Shown here: positions 16,518 through 26,100 of the stretch, one piece after another
How the letters are laid out: each line of letters opens with the position of its first letter
How positions within the stretch are numbered: position 1 is the stretch's first letter
From: Bacteroidales bacterium
Lineage (GTDB): Bacteria > Bacteroidota > Bacteroidia > Bacteroidales > UBA932
Direction of reading: 5' to 3'
DNA length: 56,424 nt
Assembly (NCBI GenBank): GCA_016287875.1
Contig: JAEEXQ010000008.1
Location: forward strand, 1-56,424
The notes under the pieces: model-generated
The model's input: only the letters and a program-made list of their open reading frames with translations
Databases searched by the model: none
What the model was told of the DNA's origin: nothing
Position numbers and translations under genes: made by a program

Positions 16518-19493
16518 TTAGTTGAGACTGATGTTTACACCCACGAGGAAAGTCGCGACGGTGGGATAGAAGGAGCACCAGTCGATGCCGGCATCCCATA
16601 CTCCGGTCGTGTTGACCTCGGGATCCTGGCCACTGTACTTGGTGATGGTGAGAAGGTTCTGGCCGGTAGCGTAGATGCGTGCCGAACGGATGAACTTGTT
16701 GTCCTTCAGATTGAAAGTGTATCCAATGGTGAAGTTGTCGAGTTTCACATAGGAGCCATCCTCCAGATAGTAGCTGGAGAAATGGGCCTTGTCGGAGAGG
16801 ACGGTCTTGGCACCGTCGATATCCTTCATAAATACGTTGAAGGTCTGGGAATCCTGAGGACCATAGGCCCAGCGGGTAAGGTTCAGTATCTTGTTGCCAT
16901 AGACTCCGCGGAAGAAGACGGCGGCATCCCAGTTCTTGTAGCGCAGGGAATTGTTCCATCCGAAAGTAAGCAGAGGCTGGGCGTTCCCGATGACCTGGCG
17001 GTGGCCTTCGGTGGCATTGGCGCCGGACACCACGCCTCCCTCGGGAGTGTTGAACATCCAGGTTCCGTCGGACTTGAATCCGGCGAAATCAAGGCCGTAG
17101 AAAGCACCTACGGGCTCTCCTTCGATGAGGATCTGGGTGTTGGTGTTCATTATACCGTTCTCGCCGACTCCACCGGAAGTGGTTTCCTTATAGTTGAACC
17201 CCTTCGAGGGATCGGAGAGCTTGGTGATGTAGTTGCGGTTGAAGGAGATGGTAGGAGTGGTGGTCCAGCTGAAATCGCTCTTCTTGATGGCGACATAGCT
17301 CAGCGAAAGCTCGGCTCCGTAGCTGTCCATCTGGCCTGCGTTGGCGAGCAGGGTGTGGAACTGATAGGGAGGAGTAGGAACCTCGTAATCCCAGAGCAGG
17401 TCGGCAGTGTGGCGGTAATAGACATCCAAGCTACCGTAGATACGGTTGTCGAGCAGGCTGTAGTCCACGCCGAGGTTGTACTCGTATTTCTTCTCCCACT
17501 TGAGGTCGGGATTGACGTTCTGGGCGACTGCGTAGGTATAGACATACTGCCCGTTGTACCAGAAGGTACCGCCGTTGGAGAGCATCTCGATGGAACGGAG
17601 GTCGCTGGCCAGGTTGTTACCGGTGACACCGAAACCTGCACGAAGCTTGAGGTCGTTCACCCAGCTGACGTTCTTCATGAAATCTTCTCCGCTGACGCGC
17701 CATCCTGCGCTGAGGGCAGGGAAATATCCCCATTTATGGTTGGCTCCGAAGCGGGAAGAACCTTCGCGGCGTACCGAGGCTGAAAGCAGGTACTTGTCCT
17801 TGTAGTTGTAGTTGGCACGGAAGAAGAAAGCTGCCAGGGTGTTGGAGTTCCTGTACGAACTGACGTTCAGGTACTGCTTGGTGGCGTCGCCGTTGCCGAT
17901 CTGGTAGTACTTGGCATCGTCGGTAGGGAATCCCTTGTTGGACATATCCGCACCGTCATAGAGGAAGTTCTGCCAGGAGAAACCTCCCACGAGCGCCAGG
18001 CTGTGACCGTTGAAATTGCGGACATAGTCGGCGGTGATTTCGAGCAGGCGGCTGTAGCTGAAGTTGTTGCCGCGGGCCGCGGTGCCGGAATCGGAGAGAT
18101 TGGTGTTTACGCCGTGATTGTAGGAGTAGTTGCGGTTGTCGCCCTCTTCCACTGCGCCGAAAGCATTGATCTTGAGGCCTTCCACCGGTTTGATGTTAAG
18201 CGTAGCTTTGACGCTGCCGCGGAAATAGTTGCCGTCGCCGTAGGATTCCTTGCGGTTCATATTCTCCACGGGATTGACGGCACCGGTCTCGGTAGGGAAA
18301 TAATATCCGCTGTCGGTGGTGGCGTCGTAGATGGGATAGGTGGGGTTGAGAAGTGCTGCGTACTTGAAATCTCCGCAGAAGTAATCATTGCGATAATGCA
18401 TATAGGAGAGATCGTACTGCAGGTCCAGCCATCCGTCGAGAGCCTTCTGGCCGGCGGCGAGCTTGGCGATGAATTCGTTGCGGTTGGTGTTCCTGGCAAT
18501 GCCCTCCGCGTTCTTGTAGTTGACGGACGCACGGTAGTTGAACTTGCGGGAAGAGCCGACGATGGCGACGTTGTGATTGTGTGCCATTGCCGCACCGCGG
18601 GTAATCTCGCCGAGCCAGTCGGTGTTGTAGGTGCTGCCGTCGGGGGCGGTGTAAAGAGAAGGCTTCACCATTCCGTTGCTGAGTTCCGCAAGCTTGCGAT
18701 ACTCCGCGGGGCTGGCCATTCCCATATCCCCGTTCTTGACGGAGAGGGAAGCATATCCGGAATACTCTACGTGGGTATCGGCCACATCTTCGAAGTTCTC
18801 TCCGCGCTTGGTGGTGATGATGATGACGCCGTTGGTACCGCGGGTTCCGTAGATAGCGGCCGCAGAACCGTCCTTGAGCACGTCCATCGAAGCGATTTCG
18901 TCGCTGGAGATATTGTCGATGTTGCTGACCGGGACACCATCCACGATATAGAGAGGCGAAGTTCCCGCACCCTTGTCGAGGGTGGAGAAACCGCGGATCT
19001 GGATGTTATAGCCGGTCTGGGTAGGATCGGAAGTGGTCTTGATGATGTTCAGGCCGGCCACCTTGCCCTGGAGGAGACCCATAGGGTTGGTCTTTACGCC
19101 GGCATTGAAATCTTCGCTCTTGATGGAAGCCACGCTACCGGTGACCTCCTTCTTCTTCTGGGAGCCATAACCGATGACCACGACTTCCTCGAGGAAGGTC
19201 GTATCCTCGGAAAGATTGATGATAGCGGGGACCTCGGATGCCTTGAAAGTAAGGGTGGTATAACCGATGCAACTTACTTCCACCATGGCATCGGGGCCGG
19301 AGGCCGTAAACTGGAAATCACCGTCCAGGCCGGTGGAAACACCGGTGGAGGTTCCTTTCTCGAGAACGGTCGCTCCGTACACGGGACCGAGAGGATCCAC
19401 CACGACACCCTTGACCTGGTAGCCCTGGGCATTGAGCTTCGTGCCCACCAGGGAGAGAATCGTGATTGCGATAAGAGAGATAATTCTTTTCAT
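16518..19493 (-). CDS. susC: SusC/RagA-family TonB-linked outer-membrane transporter
   Basis: The product is 991 aa. After a signal peptide (MKRIISLIAITILSLVGTKLNA) come a carboxypeptidase-D regulatory-like domain (GYQVKGVVVDPLGPVYGATV), a TonB-box/plug start (EEVVVIGYGSQKKKEVTGSV), the SusC signature region (VDGVPVSNIDNISSDEIASM, then KDGSAAAIYGTRGTNGVI) and a beta-barrel ending in VGVNISLN. It imports oligosaccharides using TonB energy. The frame opens upstream to a TTG at 19502, but the ATG at 19493 gives a normal signal peptide. It starts 1 bp after the MFS stop, which implies tight coupling to an inner-membrane transporter. Confidence 0.96.
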   Translation of the reverse strand: MKRIISLIAITILSLVGTKLNAQGYQVKGVVVDPLGPVYGATVLEKGTSTGVSTGLDGDFQFTASGPDAMVEVSCIGYTTLTFKASEVPAIINLSEDTTFLEEVVVIGYGSQKKKEVTGSVASIKSEDFNAGVKTNPMGLLQGKVAGLNIIKTTSDPTQTGYNIQIRGFSTLDKGAGTSPLYIVDGVPVSNIDNISSDEIASMDVLKDGSAAAIYGTRGTNGVIIITTKRGENFEDVADTHVEYSGYASLSVKNGDMGMASPAEYRKLAELSNGMVKPSLYTAPDGSTYNTDWLGEITRGAAMAHNHNVAIVGSSRKFNYRASVNYKNAEGIARNTNRNEFIAKLAAGQKALDGWLDLQYDLSYMHYRNDYFCGDFKYAALLNPTYPIYDATTDSGYYFPTETGAVNPVENMNRKESYGDGNYFRGSVKATLNIKPVEGLKINAFGAVEEGDNRNYSYNHGVNTNLSDSGTAARGNNFSYSRLLEITADYVRNFNGHSLALVGGFSWQNFLYDGADMSNKGFPTDDAKYYQIGNGDATKQYLNVSSYRNSNTLAAFFFRANYNYKDKYLLSASVRREGSSRFGANHKWGYFPALSAGWRVSGEDFMKNVSWVNDLKLRAGFGVTGNNLASDLRSIEMLSNGGTFWYNGQYVYTYAVAQNVNPDLKWEKKYEYNLGVDYSLLDNRIYGSLDVYYRHTADLLWDYEVPTPPYQFHTLLANAGQMDSYGAELSLSYVAIKKSDFSWTTTPTISFNRNYITKLSDPSKGFNYKETTSGGVGENGIMNTNTQILIEGEPVGAFYGLDFAGFKSDGTWMFNTPEGGVVSGANATEGHRQVIGNAQPLLTFGWNNSLRYKNWDAAVFFRGVYGNKILNLTRWAYGPQDSQTFNVFMKDIDGAKTVLSDKAHFSSYYLEDGSYVKLDNFTIGYTFNLKDNKFIRSARIYATGQNLLTITKYSGQDPEVNTTGVWDAGIDWCSFYPTVATFLVGVNISLN

Positions 19494-19494
19494 A

Positions 19495-20808
19495 TCAGTC
19501 AATATGTTTTATATCAATGATTTGCACAAAGATAGCACCTATTGCCAAAAATGCTCCGGCCGCCACCAGCATCATAGCCTGGTTGCCGCCGAGGAGCCTC
19601 AGCACGAATCCGCCCGTTGCCGCGGCAATAATCTGCGGCAGGCAGATGGTGCAGTTGAAGAGCCCGAGATAGCTGCCCATGTGGGGATTGCCCTCGAGAG
19701 AGTTGGTAAGAAGGGTGAAAGGCAGAGCCAGCATCGCCGCCCACGCGGCGCCGATGAGGAAGTATGCCCCGCAGGCCAGGAACTTGTCGTGGATGAAGAA
19801 CAGGCTGACGAATCCCACGGCTCCGATCAAAAGGCTCACGACATATGCGAGCTTCAGGTTTTGAAACCTGGGAAGGATGGTGGCCCAGAGTATGGAACCG
19901 GCGGCCTGGACCGCGAACGCCACGCCCACCCAGTTGCCTGCGTCCTGATATGCCTTGGAGGCGGTGTCGGTGACAGCTCCCCAGCAATTGAACGCGAGGG
20001 TGCCGTTGGAGTAGGTCCACATATAAAGGAAGGCGGCCCAGCAGAAGAACTGCACAAGACCCACGGTCCAGAAAGTGCGGGGGGCCTTGACCAGCAGATG
20101 CAGGAGGCCGGTTTTATCGCCACTGGCTGTCTGGGTCTCTGAAGGAGGCATCTCCTTAACCTTTACAAAGGTATAGAGCACGCAGACGATGAGGATGGCG
20201 GCGCCGACATAGAAGGAGGTTATGACCGAATCAGGAATCACCCCCTCGGGAGCCTCGTTCGCTATCCCTATCCAAGTAAAAAAGATGGGGAGCAGGTATC
20301 CCACCAGGCTGCCCGCGTTGCACAGGAAGCTCTGGATGGAGTAGGCCTTGGCCTTCTGCTCCTCATTCACTATATCTCCCACCATCATCTTGAAGGGCTG
20401 CATCGCCACGTTGATGCTGGTGTCCAGGAATATCAGGCTGAAAAGCCCGAACCACATTGCTGAATTGAGCCCCAGGAACACGTAGGCCGTGCTGAGGTTC
20501 AGACTGCCGGCGTTGGGAAGCAAGAGCATCACCAGCACCGCCACTATGGCACCTACCAGGAGGTAGGGCTTGCGCCTTCCGAGCCTGCACCAAGTGCGGT
20601 CGGACCATTTGCCGATGAAGGGCTGGACTATCATGCCCATCAGCGGCGGAAGTATCCAGAAGAAGCTTAGCTGGTGCGGATCTGCACCGAGCGTCGCGAA
20701 TATGCGGCTGATGTTCGCACTCTGCAGGGCATAAGCGATTTGCACCCCGAAGAATCCGAAGCTCAGATTCCACATCTGTGAAAAACTCAAATTTGTTTTA
20801 TTAACCAT
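19495..20808 (-). CDS. MFS sugar transporter (MalT/SLC45-like)
   Basis: The product is 437 aa with about 12 TM segments. The loop 2-3 MFS motif is seen as GKWSDRTWCRLGRRKPYLLVG, as in maltose/malto-oligosaccharide MFS carriers of Bacteroidota and the SLC45 family. It would move maltose or maltodextrins from periplasm to cytoplasm after SusCD uptake. It is the promoter-proximal gene of the Sus operon, which differs from the Bacteroides thetaiotaomicron order, where periplasmic enzymes come first. The ATG (20806-20808) lies inside one arm of an 11-bp inverted repeat. It is divergent from the LytTR regulator. Confidence 0.88.
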   Translation of the reverse strand: MVNKTNLSFSQMWNLSFGFFGVQIAYALQSANISRIFATLGADPHQLSFFWILPPLMGMIVQPFIGKWSDRTWCRLGRRKPYLLVGAIVAVLVMLLLPNAGSLNLSTAYVFLGLNSAMWFGLFSLIFLDTSINVAMQPFKMMVGDIVNEEQKAKAYSIQSFLCNAGSLVGYLLPIFFTWIGIANEAPEGVIPDSVITSFYVGAAILIVCVLYTFVKVKEMPPSETQTASGDKTGLLHLLVKAPRTFWTVGLVQFFCWAAFLYMWTYSNGTLAFNCWGAVTDTASKAYQDAGNWVGVAFAVQAAGSILWATILPRFQNLKLAYVVSLLIGAVGFVSLFFIHDKFLACGAYFLIGAAWAAMLALPFTLLTNSLEGNPHMGSYLGLFNCTICLPQIIAAATGGFVLRLLGGNQAMMLVAAGAFLAIGAIFVQIIDIKHID

Positions 20809-20884
20809 CGGAAACGGCTAGTTCAGTGTTATTAAGCGGACGAATCTAGGAGTTTTTCTTTATATATTTTTGGCGTTTCCGATG
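20806..20884. promoter_or_regulatory. Sus-operon upstream region with an 11-bp inverted repeat at the first start codon
   Basis: CATCGGAAACG (20806-20816, containing the complementary start codon) pairs exactly with CGTTTCCGATG at 20874-20884, with 57 bp between the arms. The gap includes a weak minus-strand -7 candidate, TAGATTCG (20841-20848), one mismatch from TAnnTTTG. It could be a regulator site or, if transcription starts further upstream, an RNA stem that hides the start codon. Confidence 0.4.
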
Positions 20885-20961
20885 AATAGATGTTTTTTTG
20901 GGACGAAGCGTTGCTTTGAAGGGATGAATGGAACGCGAATTTTTCGTATATTGCGCTTGTT

Positions 20962-22023
20962 ATGACCAAACTAAGAACCAGCTCGCTGATACATATTTTC
21001 GCCCTCCTGCATTTTGGTACGGCCGTTTTATGCAAATCCGTGGGGATGTCCGACACCCTGCTGCTCACCCTTCTCACGATGACGCTCTCCGTGCTCATCT
21101 GCCTGCGCGAGCGCCTTACCCTGGAGTTCACCGCCGCCGCGATAGTGCTGGTGAACATCGTGGGATATTTCGCCGGCGTGGGCCTCGCCTGGGTGTTCAA
21201 TCTATTCACCACGAGTTCCATACTCCAGTCCGGGCTGGCCACCCTGCTGACCACCGAATTCATAGGCTGGGGGTTGCTGTTCGCCGCACGCTCCAGGCTC
21301 GGTTCGCTGGGGAAAGACAGCAATGCAATAGTCCAGGACAAACAGCTCGCGATACTGGTCATCGCCATCGCCATAGTCTATATCGTCCGCGTCCTGCTGG
21401 ACCTCTACTCCTCCGGCGAGGGTTCGAGGGATGAGATCCTGGGCAATTCCCTGGCCCTGCTGATATTCGTCGCAGACGTGGTGTTCATCAGCCGCAGCGT
21501 TTCCGCCGCCCTCGAAGAGGAAAGGGAGAAGGGGGACAAGGCCCGCTTGCGCTATACCCAGCTCAAGCATCACGTGAACGAGCTGCAAACAGCCGTGGAG
21601 CACTACCGCCGCACCGGCAACGATGAAGGCCTGGACCATCTGCTCAAGGCGGCGCCCGGCCAGGAATCCTACAAGGAGCGCTTCCTGGTGAGGGTCGGGG
21701 ACAAGATCATCCCCGTACAGACCGTGGACATAGTCTGCTTCGTATCCATGAACAAGGGCTCATATCTGATATGCTTCGACGGCGCGCGCTATGCGGTGAA
21801 TCCTTCGCTGGACGAGGTGTCCGAAGCCTTGGATCCGTCGCAGTTCTTCCGCGTGTCGCGAAGCGCCATCGTGGCCAAGAAGGCGGTCGTCAGCGCGGAC
21901 CGTCAGCCCAATGGAAAACTGAATCTGGAGATTTCCCTGCCGGTTCCCGGGCAGGAAGAAGGCGCCGGGCTGGAAGTCAGCCGGGCCCGCGTGGATGCAT
22001 TCCTGGAGTGGCTCGAGGCCTAG
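20962..22023 (+). CDS. membrane-anchored LytTR-family transcriptional regulator
   Basis: The product is 353 aa. The first about 180 residues hold six or so hydrophobic segments (for example LLLTLLTMTLSVLICL and LAILVIAIAIVYIV). A coiled-coil-like linker (LEEEREKGDKARLRYTQLK) follows. The C-terminal LytTR DNA-binding domain begins near residue 240: FLVRVGDKIIPVQTVDIVCF, then FRVSRSAIVAKKAV. There is no receiver domain, so it is a one-component membrane regulator, not a classical response regulator. Divergent placement next to the Sus operon makes it the obvious candidate regulator of starch use, a place taken by the unrelated SusR in Bacteroides. The function is inferred. Its stop overlaps the convergent lgt stop. 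Confidence 0.85.
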   Translation: MTKLRTSSLIHIFALLHFGTAVLCKSVGMSDTLLLTLLTMTLSVLICLRERLTLEFTAAAIVLVNIVGYFAGVGLAWVFNLFTTSSILQSGLATLLTTEFIGWGLLFAARSRLGSLGKDSNAIVQDKQLAILVIAIAIVYIVRVLLDLYSSGEGSRDEILGNSLALLIFVADVVFISRSVSAALEEEREKGDKARLRYTQLKHHVNELQTAVEHYRRTGNDEGLDHLLKAAPGQESYKERFLVRVGDKIIPVQTVDIVCFVSMNKGSYLICFDGARYAVNPSLDEVSEALDPSQFFRVSRSAIVAKKAVVSADRQPNGKLNLEISLPVPGQEEGAGLEVSRARVDAFLEWLEA

Positions 22024-22850
22024 GCCTTGGCTGCTGAAGCGGGAGTGCGTTTCCTGTAGGAATAAATGAGAATGGCAATACCGGCGAGCACGAATGGTAT
22101 GCTGAGCCACTGCCCCATGTCGAGGGTCATCGAGGTCTCGAACTCTACCTGGGGCTCCTTGATGAATTCTATGATGAAGCGCATTCCGAAGCATCCTACG
22201 AGGAAGGCCCCGAAGAAGAATCCCCTGAAAGTGCGGTCGAGCTTATTCCTGTAACGTGCTACCAGATAGAGGCCTAGGATGAGGTAGGACAGGGCTTCGT
22301 AGAGCTGGGTGGGATGCTTGGGCGCGACTTCCCCGTTTCTTTCGAAAATGAAACCCCAAGGGAGTGATGTTACATTTCCGTAAATCTCGGAATTCATCAG
22401 GTTGCCGAGTCGGATGAAGCATCCTGCGAAGGCTACAGCTATACAGAGATGGTCCATTATCCACAGGAAGTCGAAGTTGTATTTCTTGCCGTAACGCACG
22501 GAGAACCACCACATTCCGAGCAGCAGGGCCACTGCTCCGCCGTGGCTGGCGAGGCCGCCCTTCCAAGGCATGAATATCTCCCAGAACCCGGCCCAGGATC
22601 CGAAGTAATAATCGGGTTGATAGAACAGCACGTGCCCGAGACGCGCTCCAACTATGGTGCAGATAAGCAGGGTGTAGAGCAGGGGGTCGAGCATCGTTTC
22701 GGATATGGATTCCTTGCGGCAGAACCAGCGGAACAAGTACCAGCCGAGAATGAATCCGGAAATAAAAAGCAAGCCGTACCAGCGGACCTGGAGGGCGCCA
22801 AGATTCAGCATCACGGGATCGACGTTCCAATGTATAGATAGCAGGTTCAT
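22020..22850 (-). CDS. lgt: prolipoprotein diacylglyceryl transferase
   Basis: The product is 276 aa with about seven TM segments. Lgt attaches diacylglycerol to the lipobox Cys of prelipoproteins at the inner membrane, the first step for the many lipoproteins in this window. Signature residues are seen in VRWYGLLFISGFILGWYLF, GARLGHVLFYQP, GGLASHGGAV (the family H-G-G region), RLGNLMNSEIYG and HPTQLYEAL. The frame extends upstream to a TTG at 22898; I chose the ATG at 22850 (MNLLSIHWNV). A minus-strand -7 element (TATATTTG) lies 23 bp upstream. Confidence 0.95.
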   Translation of the reverse strand: MNLLSIHWNVDPVMLNLGALQVRWYGLLFISGFILGWYLFRWFCRKESISETMLDPLLYTLLICTIVGARLGHVLFYQPDYYFGSWAGFWEIFMPWKGGLASHGGAVALLLGMWWFSVRYGKKYNFDFLWIMDHLCIAVAFAGCFIRLGNLMNSEIYGNVTSLPWGFIFERNGEVAPKHPTQLYEALSYLILGLYLVARYRNKLDRTFRGFFFGAFLVGCFGMRFIIEFIKEPQVEFETSMTLDMGQWLSIPFVLAGIAILIYSYRKRTPASAAKA

Positions 22851-22873
22851 ATCCAATGTTTTTAGATCATCGG

Positions 22874-22881
22874 CAAATATA
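22874..22881 (-). promoter_or_regulatory. -7 element of lgt
   Basis: On the minus strand this is TATATTTG, an exact TAnnTTTG match, 23 bp upstream of the chosen lgt ATG. No strong -33 box is visible. Confidence 0.5.
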
Positions 22882-22903
22882 TAGAATATCCGGGACAATC
22901 CAC

Positions 22904-22933
22904 TTGTATAATTAAAAAAAATGTGTACCTTTG
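22904..22933 (+). promoter_or_regulatory. promoter of tRNA-Val
   Basis: TTG at 22904-22906 and TACCTTTG at 22926-22933 are separated by 19 bp, matching the Bacteroidota promoter (TTG/TTTG, 19-21 bp, TAnnTTTG). The mature tRNA starts 11 nt after the -7 element. Confidence 0.7.
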
Positions 22934-22943
22934 CAATCCTTTC

Positions 22944-23018
22944 GAGGGTTTAGCTCAGTTGGTTCAGAGCGCTTGCTTGACAGGCAAGAGGTCACTGGTT
23001 CAAATCCAGTAATCCTCA
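22944..23018 (+). tRNA. tRNA-Val (anticodon GAC)
   Basis: A full cloverleaf can be drawn. The acceptor GAGGGTT pairs with AATCCTC (one G-T pair). The D-stem is GCTC/GAGC, the anticodon stem CTTGC/GCAAG with loop TTGACAG (anticodon GAC, valine), and the T-stem ACTGG/CCAGT with loop TTCAAAT. The discriminator is A; CCA does not follow directly, so it is added post-transcriptionally. A GC-rich terminator follows at once. Confidence 0.93.
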
Positions 23019-23023
23019 CACCA

Positions 23024-23056
23024 AGCGCCGCACGGTTTTCCGCGCGGCGCTTTTTT
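23024..23056 (+). terminator. rho-independent terminator of tRNA-Val
   Basis: AGCGCCGCACGG (23024-23035) pairs with 23040-23051 with one mismatch, around a TTTT loop, and is followed by six T residues (23051-23056). Confidence 0.9.
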
Positions 23057-23105
23057 GTGCGCAGCGCGCGTGGCCGGGGTGCTGGGCGAGGCGGGAGAAA
23101 ACGAA

Positions 23106-23139
23106 GGAGCCGGTCAAATCCTCTGTGTTGACCGGCTCC
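23106..23139 (-). terminator. terminator of the pilus operon
   Basis: A perfect 12-bp stem, GGAGCCGGTCAA (23106-23117) with 23128-23139, closes a 10-nt loop. On the minus strand it is followed by the T-rich TTCGTTTTCT. It lies about 55 bp downstream of the last pilus gene. Confidence 0.75.
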
Positions 23140-23193
23140 AAAGCTTTAACTGTAAACTAAATCAGAGTTCATCATAGTCGTAGTAGGTAAAGC

Positions 23194-26100
23194 TTATTCT
23201 TCGTAAGAATAGTAAATCGTTATGCCTGAAAGGACGTTGCGGCTATTCGTGTTGCCATGCTGCATGTCCAGACGGACGCTGGTGGTGGCAGTTCCGGTCC
23301 AGGTAACCGTGTTGCCACTCGTGGAAAGGCTACCAACCGATGCCGTGGCAGTCTGGCTATATCGATAGAAGGTATACACGATGGACGTGATGGTAAAGTT
23401 GCTGTAACCATTAGGAACTCCAACGGTAATAGATCCATTGGTGTTGGTAGAGCCAACATAAAGTCCGCGGCTATTGTAAACACTTGTCCTGTAGAAAGTA
23501 ACAGGTACGATACCGATATTGACAGTACGAGTATTACCAGAAACTGAATTATACGAATTCAAGAATGTAGTCGAGGTCATAGTCGCCGAGGCAGAACCAT
23601 TGACGACCGATATTATATTACCGGACAGGGAGTTGTACGCATACAAATCCGGATTGCTGGTGATGTTCTCGGTGGAGAGTTCGACTTTGCAGGGGCCGCT
23701 GTCGCCGATGGCTACCAGCTGCATGGAGCCGTAGGGGGTGGTGGAGTTGTTGATGGTCTCGGCGTTGGCTCCGACGTGATAGAGGTACAGGTCGTCGTGG
23801 CCGTCGATGGCCTGGAGGCGGGAGGTCTTGTTGTGACCGTCGCCGTCGATGGCGGGCTCGAGGCCGGTGAGCTTGACCTGGACGCTGTAGGGCAGCACCA
23901 GATTGTTGTTCGACAGGCTGGCTTCCAGGGCGTTGTCGGGATCCCACCACACCGATGTTGCGGCGCCGATGTGCTCGTAGTCCATACGGAAGTTGAAGGT
24001 CACTTCCTGATCCTTGACTATGTTGCCGCTGAAGTTAAGGTTGCTGAACTTCCTCTGGTGGAAGTTGCGGAATTCGTCGTCCGCGCCGGAATCGTTGAAG
24101 TATTCGTTGCGTACATACACCGTCGATGCGTTGTCGGCAAGGGTGGTCTTGAAATGGCAGTCGAAGTACTTCCAGTTGATGGCTCCTATCTTCATAATAG
24201 GAAGCGCCGTGTACTGCTCCAGGGTCAGACTCTTCACGAAGTGGTAGGCAGGGCCTTGATAGCCGGGGATGATGGACACGCCGGATGCAACCGGGAGGAC
24301 ATCGCCGTCCGGGGTAAGGCTGTGAGCGGAAGGCTCGAGGCTGAACTGCAGAGGGAATACGGAACGGGGAAGGTCATCGGGGATGTAAAGACGCACGACT
24401 TCCTTCTCGCCGCTGGCGTAGTTCACATATTTGTCAAGGCATTCTACCCTCAGCGTCTTTCGGGGCGAGAGTTTAACGAGGACGTCACGGTAGATGGATG
24501 TGCCGGAGTCCGGATTGGTTCCCAGTACCCTGATAGCCACGTTCCTGGATTCGGTGAAGTACCCATCGGAGTCCACTACGCCGTCGGAAACCGTAGTGTA
24601 GATGATGCGGCTCCATTTATCGACGGTCTCGTCGGCAGCTTCGGCAGAAGTAGCCACGCGCCAGGCGTTGTTCTCGTGCACGTAGAGGACTGCGTGGCCG
24701 CCGGACTTGTCGATTTCGGCGGAGAAAGCACCTCCGGAAAGCGCAAGGGCACTCAGCTCCACATCCGCAGCATTGCTGGGATCGAGTTCCTGGAAGGTAC
24801 CGTGCTCCTCGTCCTTAAGGCCTATCTTGATGCTCACCAGGTCATTGTCGGTGAGCTTGGTGGCACTCGTAGGGATGTAGCGGAACATCACGTCGTAGGT
24901 GCCGGGCTTCACATAGAGTTTCTCGGTATAGGACGTACCAATGCTGGCCGTACCATCGGAAATCTCGGTGACGTACTGGGTGGAGATATCTCCCGACACG
25001 CTGGCGGAGCTTGCACCGGCAGCTGCGCCGATGCTGGTTTCGCCGGATCCGAGCTCGATGCCGAGCAGCTTCACCGTGTAGGTGTTGTTGCGCAGCAGAG
25101 GCAGATACTCGGTATTGTCGTCAACGATGTCGAGCGCATAGTATTTAGGCAGAGGATTGCCTTCGCCATCGACCTCTCCCTCCTTCAACGCGTATATGAT
25201 GATACGGGTGGCAGGCTGCTGCTTGGTGGGAGTCGAACGCTCATACACGAACAAAGGAGCGTTGGAAGTGGCGTTGGAATCCCAGGTCAGCATCTCCTCC
25301 AGGGTCGGCACGGTGGCATCCTTGGAAGGATTGTTGGGGTCAGGATAGCTTCCGAACGCGAGGTCCGTGGGGCTGTATCCCTTATAATTGTACGGAGGAT
25401 CGGCCAGGGTAGGATCACCCTCGTTCTCCGCGATAAGGGGAACGTTCTGATAGTTGATGAAGAAACTCTCGTAGTAAACCTGCACGTTCTCGTCGTCGAG
25501 GTTGGGATTCTCGTAATAGGATCCGTCCACGTGGGAAGTGTAGGGTGCGGACAGGATGGGCGCGACGCAGCCCTCTGCAGGAGCGTTCACCAGGCCGTAC
25601 TTGTAGATAGTTACGTCATTGGCGAGGTTCCTGAGGTAGATGCGCGCGAAGTTGCGCACCAGAGGGATGGGATCGGGGAACTGGGCAAGGGTCTCGACGG
25701 TAGCCACGGGATTGCCTTCCTGGTCGGTGACATACTCCTCGGTGACGCCATCGTCGCCCAGCTGCGTCCTGGCCTTGACGCCCTGGGGAAGTATGACCTT
25801 CTGCCAGTAGGCATCGTTGTAGCTGTCGGTAATCTGCGAACGCAGTTTGGACATCACCACGTCCTCGAGGTTATCGTTGCTGGATCCGGAAATAGGAGGA
25901 TTGTTCTTGAACTTCTCGGGGCAGTTGGCAACGAAATGCAGACGCAGACGGCTGGTGCTTATGGTAAGGTTGACCTTTACGGTATAGATGGTGGCGGAAG
26001 TGCCGTCGTAGTTGGCTTCGGTAGCCGACTGTATGGTGGCGGGCACCCATTCGTTGAAGAATCCGTTGCCGCCGAACACTGCCACATACATATTGTCTAT

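Noticed and set aside
22931..23131. Small ORF over the tRNA-Val gene
   Set aside because: It spans the tRNA and its terminator, and the peptide is the usual tRNA read-through pattern. The ORFs at 41722-41955 and 41782-41970 over tRNA-Pro are rejected for the same reason.
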